This document shows positions 36,476 to 41,414 of a stretch of 41,414 nucleotides of DNA, one piece after another; the first letter of the stretch is position 1, and each line of letters starts with the position of its first letter. The position numbers and the translations under genes were made by a program. This DNA comes from Candidatus Kuenenia stuttgartensis (GTDB taxonomy: Bacteria > Planctomycetota > Planctomycetia > Pirellulales > UBA1268): assembly GCA_945860405.1 (NCBI GenBank), contig CAMARC010000003.1, forward strand, positions 1 through 41,414. Direction: 5' to 3'. The notes beneath the pieces are model-generated. The model did not search any database, had not been told where the DNA came from, and was given only the letters and a program-made list of their open reading frames with translations.

Positions 36476-39400
36476 CGACCCGCACGGAGTCGGCTCGGGG
36501 GGGCGTCGATCCGGCGGGCCAGGCCCCCGACACGACGCTCCTCGATCTCCTCGTCGCGCGCCTCGGCGATGCCGCCACCCGGCCTGCGTTGGCCACGCAA
36601 CCATCAGCCGATGACGCGACGACGACCTGGACCTGGCTCGAGGCGGCAGCGGCCGCCGTCGATCTCGCCGTGGCCCTCGAGGCGACGGGCTTGCGCCGCG
36701 GTGACCGGGTCGTCCATGTCGGCACGCACTCGGTCGATTGGGTTGTCGTCGATCTCGCCTGTCTGCTCGCCGGCGTCGTTCATGTGGCGCTCCATGCCGA
36801 TGCCCCGCGTTCCGAGCTCCTCGACCAGATCGCCTGGCTCGCCCCGGCCGGAGTCGTGCTCAGTGGGGAGGACGGTCCGTTCCCATCCGGCGATGCCGCA
36901 CGGTTGCTCGGCGGGCGTTCTGTTCCGCGGCGTGTCATCGATCGGCGCCGTCCGGCGCCGCGTCGGGGGCAGCGCTTGCCGCCTCCCTCGGCGGGGCTCT
37001 GCTCGGAAGCCTGGCGGAGCCGCGCTGCCGATCCGGAGGCGCTTGAGCGCGAGGTGGCACGGCGCGCGGCGGCCATCGATCCCGACGCGCCGGCGCGGAT
37101 CTTCTTCTCCTCGGGGACGACCGGACGGCCGCGCGGCTATGTCCACTCGCAGCGGTCGCTCGCCACCAACGCGCTGGCCGCCGCGGCCATCTTTCTCGAC
37201 GAATCCGCCGACGTCCGGCTCTCCTGGCTGCCGATGAGCCACGCGCTGGCCTGCACGGGGGATCTCTCCACGGCGCTCGTTCGCGGCGGCTGTCTCAACG
37301 TCGTTCCCGACCGGCGGCGTCTCCTCGACGCCTGCCGCTTCCTGCCGCCGACGGTGATTCTCGGCGTGCCGGCTTTCTATGAACGTCTCGAACGGGGCGT
37401 GCGGTCGGGGGCGATCCCCGATCTCGCCGCTGCCCTTGGCGGTCGAGTGCGAGTCTGCATCTCCGGCGGCGCGGCGCTGCGGGAGCGGACGCAGGTGCTG
37501 TTTGCCGCGCGGGGGGTGCCGCTCGTCGAGGGCTACGGGCTCGCCGAGGCAGGTCCGGTGGTGGCGCTCGACAACCCACGGGGATACCGGCCGGGGTGGG
37601 TCGGCAAGCCGCTTGCTGGCATCGATGTCCGGCTCGATTCGGTGGGGCAACTCCTCGTCCGCACCCCCTCGCGGGCGCTCGGGCAGGTCCTTCCGCCCGA
37701 CGCCCAGCCAGCTGTCGATGATCACCACGGCGACCCCGCCGACGGATGGATCGCCACCGGCGACACCGCCGAGATCGCCGCCGACGGTCGGATCCGCATC
37801 ACCGGACGCGTCGTCGACACGATCGTCCTCTCCACCGGCACGAAGCTTCCGCCGGCCGAGGTGGAGCGGGTTCTTGCCGATGACGCAATCGTCGCCCAGG
37901 TGTGTGTCTGCGGGGATCGGCTTCCGGTGCCGGTCGCGCTGATCGTGCCCGAGCCTGCCGTTGTCCGGGCCACGCTCCGGTCACTCGGCATCCGCGTCGC
38001 TTCGCGACGGGCGGCTCTCCGTCATCCGCGTCTCCTCCGCTGGCTGGCCCGCAGGCTCGCCAGACGGCAGGCGTCGCTTCCTCGTTCCTGGCGAGTGCGT
38101 CGCATCGTGCTTATCAACCGCCCCTTCGACATCGACCGCGGGGAGATGACCCACTCCATGAAATTGAAGCGCCCCTCGATCGCCAATCACTTCGCGGCCA
38201 CGCTCGACGCCGCTTCCGCCCCCTCCCCGCCCCCGGGCGTGGCCGACGTGCCCCGCGGCGACGCCCTCCCTTCCCCCCCCTCCGTCCCCTCCCCCCACGC
38301 CACCGCCGGCATCGCCGCGGCGCTGTGGGGGCTTCCGCGCGGGGATGACGGTGGGTTTGCCAACGCCGCCGCCCTCGCCGCGCAGCCGTTCCCTGACGAG
38401 ATCGCCGGGGTGCTCGAAGAAGCCCAGCGGCGCCTCGGTGCGCTGCGCGCCGAGGGCCTGCTCTACGCCCCGATGCCGACGACGGAGCTGCCGCCGGCCC
38501 CCCTCGATGACGCGCCGCCGCGGCCGGAGGGGCTGTTCACCGCTGTCGCCGAGGCCGCCGTGGGGGCGACGGGGCTGTGGGGCGTGCATGTTCCGGTTGC
38601 CCATGGCGGTTGCGGGGGGACGGTCGTCGACTTGGTGAAGAGCGTGACGAAGATCGCCGGTGTCGTGCCCTCCGCGGCAGGGATGCTCGCCGTTCACTCC
38701 GCGATTGGGGCGGTGTCGGCGCTGGTCGCCTTCGGGACACCGTCGCAGCAGGCCCGTCACCTGCCCGGCTTGGCGGCGGGGAGGCCGTTGTCGGTGTTTG
38801 GTGCCACCGAGCCGGAGGTGGGATGCGACCTCGGAGCGGTGCGGACGACGCTGGCCCGGCGGGATGGCCGGCTCGTCATCGACGGCACGAAGATGTTCAT
38901 CACCAATGCCACCTATGGCCGGCTCGTGAAGCTGCTTGTCGTCGCCGATGGCAAACCGGCTGTGGTGCTCGCCCGCCTTCCCGACCGCGACACGCCCAGC
39001 TTCCGTCTGCTGTCCTACGCCCTCCACCCACTCCGTCACACCGCCAACCACGCCCTCGAGTTCCGCGGGTTCACGGTCGACGAGCAGGACGTCATCAAGG
39101 GCCCGGGAGGGGATGCGATGGCGGTCGTCTGGCACGGCCTCAACCGCGGTCGCAGCACGCTCGCCGCCCAGGCAGCCGGCACCCTCGGTCTCCTCCGAGC
39201 CCATGCCCGCGAGCACGCCCTCCGCCGTGCCTCCTGGGGCCAGCCGATCGCGTCGCGACAGCTCGTCCAGGGGAGGCTCGCCCGAATCGCCGCGGGTAGC
39301 CTTGCCTGCGAAGCGCTCTCGACCTGGGCGGCGGCGACGATCGACACCTCAGGAGGCACAGGGGGCGAGCTCGAGGCGATCACGGCCAAGGTGGTGGCCA

Positions 39401-40002
39401 GTCAGGCCGTTCGCGAGGGAGCGATCGATGCCCTGGGGATTCATGGAGGCCGGGCCTTCCTCGTCGGCCATCCGCTCGGCGACTCCTTCCACGATCATCT
39501 CGCCGTCGGCGTCTACGAAGGAGAGAGCGATCTCCTCGGGCTGGCGCTCTTCAAGGGGCTCTCCAAACGCCATCCGCTCGCGGAACGCCTCCGACAGGGG
39601 AGTCGGTTTGGCGCCGCCGTCGGTTGGCTCGGCTGGCGCGTGGCGCGGTTGGCAGGTGCCGGACATGACGCTGGGATCCTCGACCGCCGTCTCCGGGAGC
39701 ATGCGGCAGCGGCTCGCAAGGTGCTGGCCGCGAGCGCCATCGCGATCGATCGGGCGATCCGCCGGCACGGCCGTGGTCTGGCGGAGCGGCAATTGGAGGT
39801 CGGAAGCTTGTCTGCGGTGGTCAGGGATGCGGCAAGCGCACTGGCCGTCGCCCATCACGCCGATGTCCTGTGCGACGACGAGGCGACGGCGACGGCCGAT
39901 GTCTGGTGCCGGATAGCCCTGTCCCGGGCCTCTGGTCGCCGGCTCACGCCGGCGGATCATGCGGCCATCGGCGCCCTGGGACGGCGGGTGGTCGAGGGCT
40001 AA
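36472..40002 (+). CDS. Fusion protein: AMP-dependent acyl-CoA synthetase + acyl-CoA dehydrogenase
   Basis: GTG start overlapping the thiolase stop (GTGA). N-terminal half: ARIFFSSGTTGRPRGYVHSQRS, VEGYGLAEAG, DGWIATGDTAEIAADGRIRITGR, GEMTHSMKLKR. C-terminal half: LSVFGATEPEVGCDLGAVRTTLARRDGRLVIDGTKMFITNATYGRLVKLLVVAD, RGQ-region RASWGQPIASRQLVQGRLA, VGVYEGESDLLGLALFKGL. Confidence 0.9.
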   Translation: MTTRTESARGGVDPAGQAPDTTLLDLLVARLGDAATRPALATQPSADDATTTWTWLEAAAAAVDLAVALEATGLRRGDRVVHVGTHSVDWVVVDLACLLAGVVHVALHADAPRSELLDQIAWLAPAGVVLSGEDGPFPSGDAARLLGGRSVPRRVIDRRRPAPRRGQRLPPPSAGLCSEAWRSRAADPEALEREVARRAAAIDPDAPARIFFSSGTTGRPRGYVHSQRSLATNALAAAAIFLDESADVRLSWLPMSHALACTGDLSTALVRGGCLNVVPDRRRLLDACRFLPPTVILGVPAFYERLERGVRSGAIPDLAAALGGRVRVCISGGAALRERTQVLFAARGVPLVEGYGLAEAGPVVALDNPRGYRPGWVGKPLAGIDVRLDSVGQLLVRTPSRALGQVLPPDAQPAVDDHHGDPADGWIATGDTAEIAADGRIRITGRVVDTIVLSTGTKLPPAEVERVLADDAIVAQVCVCGDRLPVPVALIVPEPAVVRATLRSLGIRVASRRAALRHPRLLRWLARRLARRQASLPRSWRVRRIVLINRPFDIDRGEMTHSMKLKRPSIANHFAATLDAASAPSPPPGVADVPRGDALPSPPSVPSPHATAGIAAALWGLPRGDDGGFANAAALAAQPFPDEIAGVLEEAQRRLGALRAEGLLYAPMPTTELPPAPLDDAPPRPEGLFTAVAEAAVGATGLWGVHVPVAHGGCGGTVVDLVKSVTKIAGVVPSAAGMLAVHSAIGAVSALVAFGTPSQQARHLPGLAAGRPLSVFGATEPEVGCDLGAVRTTLARRDGRLVIDGTKMFITNATYGRLVKLLVVADGKPAVVLARLPDRDTPSFRLLSYALHPLRHTANHALEFRGFTVDEQDVIKGPGGDAMAVVWHGLNRGRSTLAAQAAGTLGLLRAHAREHALRRASWGQPIASRQLVQGRLARIAAGSLACEALSTWAAATIDTSGGTGGELEAITAKVVASQAVREGAIDALGIHGGRAFLVGHPLGDSFHDHLAVGVYEGESDLLGLALFKGLSKRHPLAERLRQGSRFGAAVGWLGWRVARLAGAGHDAGILDRRLREHAAAARKVLAASAIAIDRAIRRHGRGLAERQLEVGSLSAVVRDAASALAVAHHADVLCDDEATATADVWCRIALSRASGRRLTPADHAAIGALGRRVVEG

Positions 40003-41078
40003 CGGCCGCTTGTCACCATCGCCGGCCAGGAACTGCACAGATACCAGGCTCGCGGCGTGGTCCATTCGACGAAGGCATCGAGGACCGACCTGGAAAGGAA
40101 GGCCCCGGTGACGGTCCTTCCGGCCGGATCGCCGTCGCTGCGGGCCGCGACGTCGACGCCGAGCAGTCCGTCGAGGACCCCGCGGGGACGGATGTAACGG
40201 ACGACCCGGGCGGTGTCTTTCGTGAGGCCAGCCAGTTCGACGGCTCGGTCGACGGCGTCCTCCAGGAAGCCGATCCGGTCGACGAGTCCGGCGGCCTGGG
40301 CCTGCCTGGCCGTAAATACCTGACCGGTGGCCACGGCATCGACTGCCGCCTCGTCGAGCTTCGGTCGTCCTTCGCGGACGACCTCCTTGAAGCGGGCGAA
40401 CATGTCGTCGACGAGAGACTGGAGCACCTTCCGCTCCCGCTCCGCAAGCTCCGGATCCCTCTCCTTCGTGGGGGAGAGCATTTCCTTGAGCGGGCCACTG
40501 GTGATCGAGTCGTCGGTGACGTCGAACTTCCGCAGCGCCTTGGAGAAGTCGTAGTGGGGGATGATGACGCCGATCGAACCGGTGAGCGTGGCCGGTTCGG
40601 CGAAGATCACATCCTCGCGGCCGCCGTTGGCCATCGCCACGTAGTATCCGCCGCTGGCCGCGATCGAACCCATGCTGACGACGACCGGCAGATCACGCTT
40701 CTTCACGAGCGTCGAGAGCCGGTGGAAGATCTCGTCGCTGCCGGCCACCGTGCCCCCCGGGGACTCGACCCGGAGGACGATCGCCTTGACCGACTCGTCC
40801 TCGGCGATCCGATCGATCTGCTGGCGGGCGAATCCCGATCCCCCCATGATCGCCCCGACGACATCGACAATCGCCACCCGGCTGGGGGCATCCTTGGAGA
40901 GCGAGTGCCAGCGTTCCTCGACCTGCCCCGCCTTTTGGAAATAGCTGGCGTTGGCCCCGAAGCTGGCCACGGCCACCACAGCTGACAGTCCGGCGATCAC
41001 CCAGGGAACCCACGAGAAGCGTCCCCGACGCGGAGGAGGCGTGTGGGCCGACGGGGCGGGGAGGGAAGGGGGATTCAT
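39999..41078 (-). CDS. sppA: Signal peptide peptidase SppA-like S49 serine protease
   Basis: N-terminal TM (WVPWVIAGLSAVVAVASF); AIVLRVESPGGTVAGSDEIFHRL, VVVSMGSIAASGGYYVAMANGG (catalytic Ser), LTGSIGVIIPHYD; GQVFTARQAQAAGLVDRIGFLEDAV. Confidence 0.92.
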   Translation of the reverse strand: MNPPSLPAPSAHTPPPRRGRFSWVPWVIAGLSAVVAVASFGANASYFQKAGQVEERWHSLSKDAPSRVAIVDVVGAIMGGSGFARQQIDRIAEDESVKAIVLRVESPGGTVAGSDEIFHRLSTLVKKRDLPVVVSMGSIAASGGYYVAMANGGREDVIFAEPATLTGSIGVIIPHYDFSKALRKFDVTDDSITSGPLKEMLSPTKERDPELAERERKVLQSLVDDMFARFKEVVREGRPKLDEAAVDAVATGQVFTARQAQAAGLVDRIGFLEDAVDRAVELAGLTKDTARVVRYIRPRGVLDGLLGVDVAARSDGDPAGRTVTGAFLSRSVLDAFVEWTTPRAWYLCSSWPAMVTSGR

Positions 41079-41295
41079 CGTGGCTGGCTCCCTTGTTGCG
41101 ACCTGTCTCTGGCTCCGGCGTGAAGGCCGGTGTCGGGGTGGAACGGAGGATCATGTTGCCATCCGGAGACGGGGACCGCTACCCTTGCTATGGGGCTGTC
41201 CGTGGACAAGTGCATCCGAGGCCATTGTCCACGCTCTCCACAGCCTGCTCGGCGGCGACTCCGCCCAGGCCGCAACCCATCAGGAGCGACGCAGC

Positions 41296-41414
41296 GTGAT
41301 CGTCAGCGTGAGCACGGAGTGTTTCCCGGAACTGTCCCTGGCCAAGTCCATGGAGCGGTTGGCGGAGCTCGAGTACACCGCCGTCGAGATCGACGTCCAC
41401 GAGCATGGCGGTCA
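41296..41414 (+). CDS. Sugar phosphate isomerase/epimerase-like TIM barrel, 3' truncated by window end
   Basis: GTG start: VIVSVSTECFPELSLAKSMERLAELEYTAVEIDVHEHGG, open to window end; N-terminal pattern of xylose-isomerase-like TIM barrels. Confidence 0.6.
   Translation, partial: MIVSVSTECFPELSLAKSMERLAELEYTAVEIDVHEHGG

Overview
The window is a GC-rich, gene-dense bacterial chromosome segment of clear planctomycete character: LEPR-xLL N-termini, PSCyt1/PSCyt2/PSD1 plus DUF1501 pairs, a DUF1559 pseudopilin-like protein and a BBP7-like porin. I support about 23 CDSs and one tRNA-Leu(GAG). Order from left to right: galactokinase (5'-truncated), M48 metallopeptidase with MJ0042 zinc ribbon, DUF2092-TlpA protein, small secreted protein, LEPR-xLL/FG-GAP/FKBP surface protein, beta-barrel protein, methyltransferase with regulatory domain, ClpS, SerS, SPFH protein + ribbon-helix-helix protein, a ~2,100-aa VCBS/RTX surface protein with a 381-bp tandem repeat array, PSCyt/LamG/PSD1 protein, DUF1501, DUF1559, second DUF1501, a dihydroorotate-dehydrogenase-like domain fused to a duplicated membrane module, S1-domain protein, tRNA-Leu, DUF6580-like membrane protein, a three-gene beta-oxidation cassette (FadB/J-like, thiolase, and an acyl-CoA synthetase-acyl-CoA dehydrogenase fusion), SppA-like protease, and a truncated sugar phosphate isomerase/epimerase. 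No CRISPR array, transposon, phage or recognised defence system was seen. The best novelty candidates are: (1) the DHODH-like membrane fusion, which appears to have lost the catalytic residues; (2) the beta-oxidation cassette with a synthetase-dehydrogenase fusion; (3) the recently amplified repeat array in the giant surface protein, which also carries a cyanobacterial-style C-terminus; and (4) several unexplained palindromes and hairpins in intergenic regions. All family assignments come from reading motifs by eye; no database search was run.
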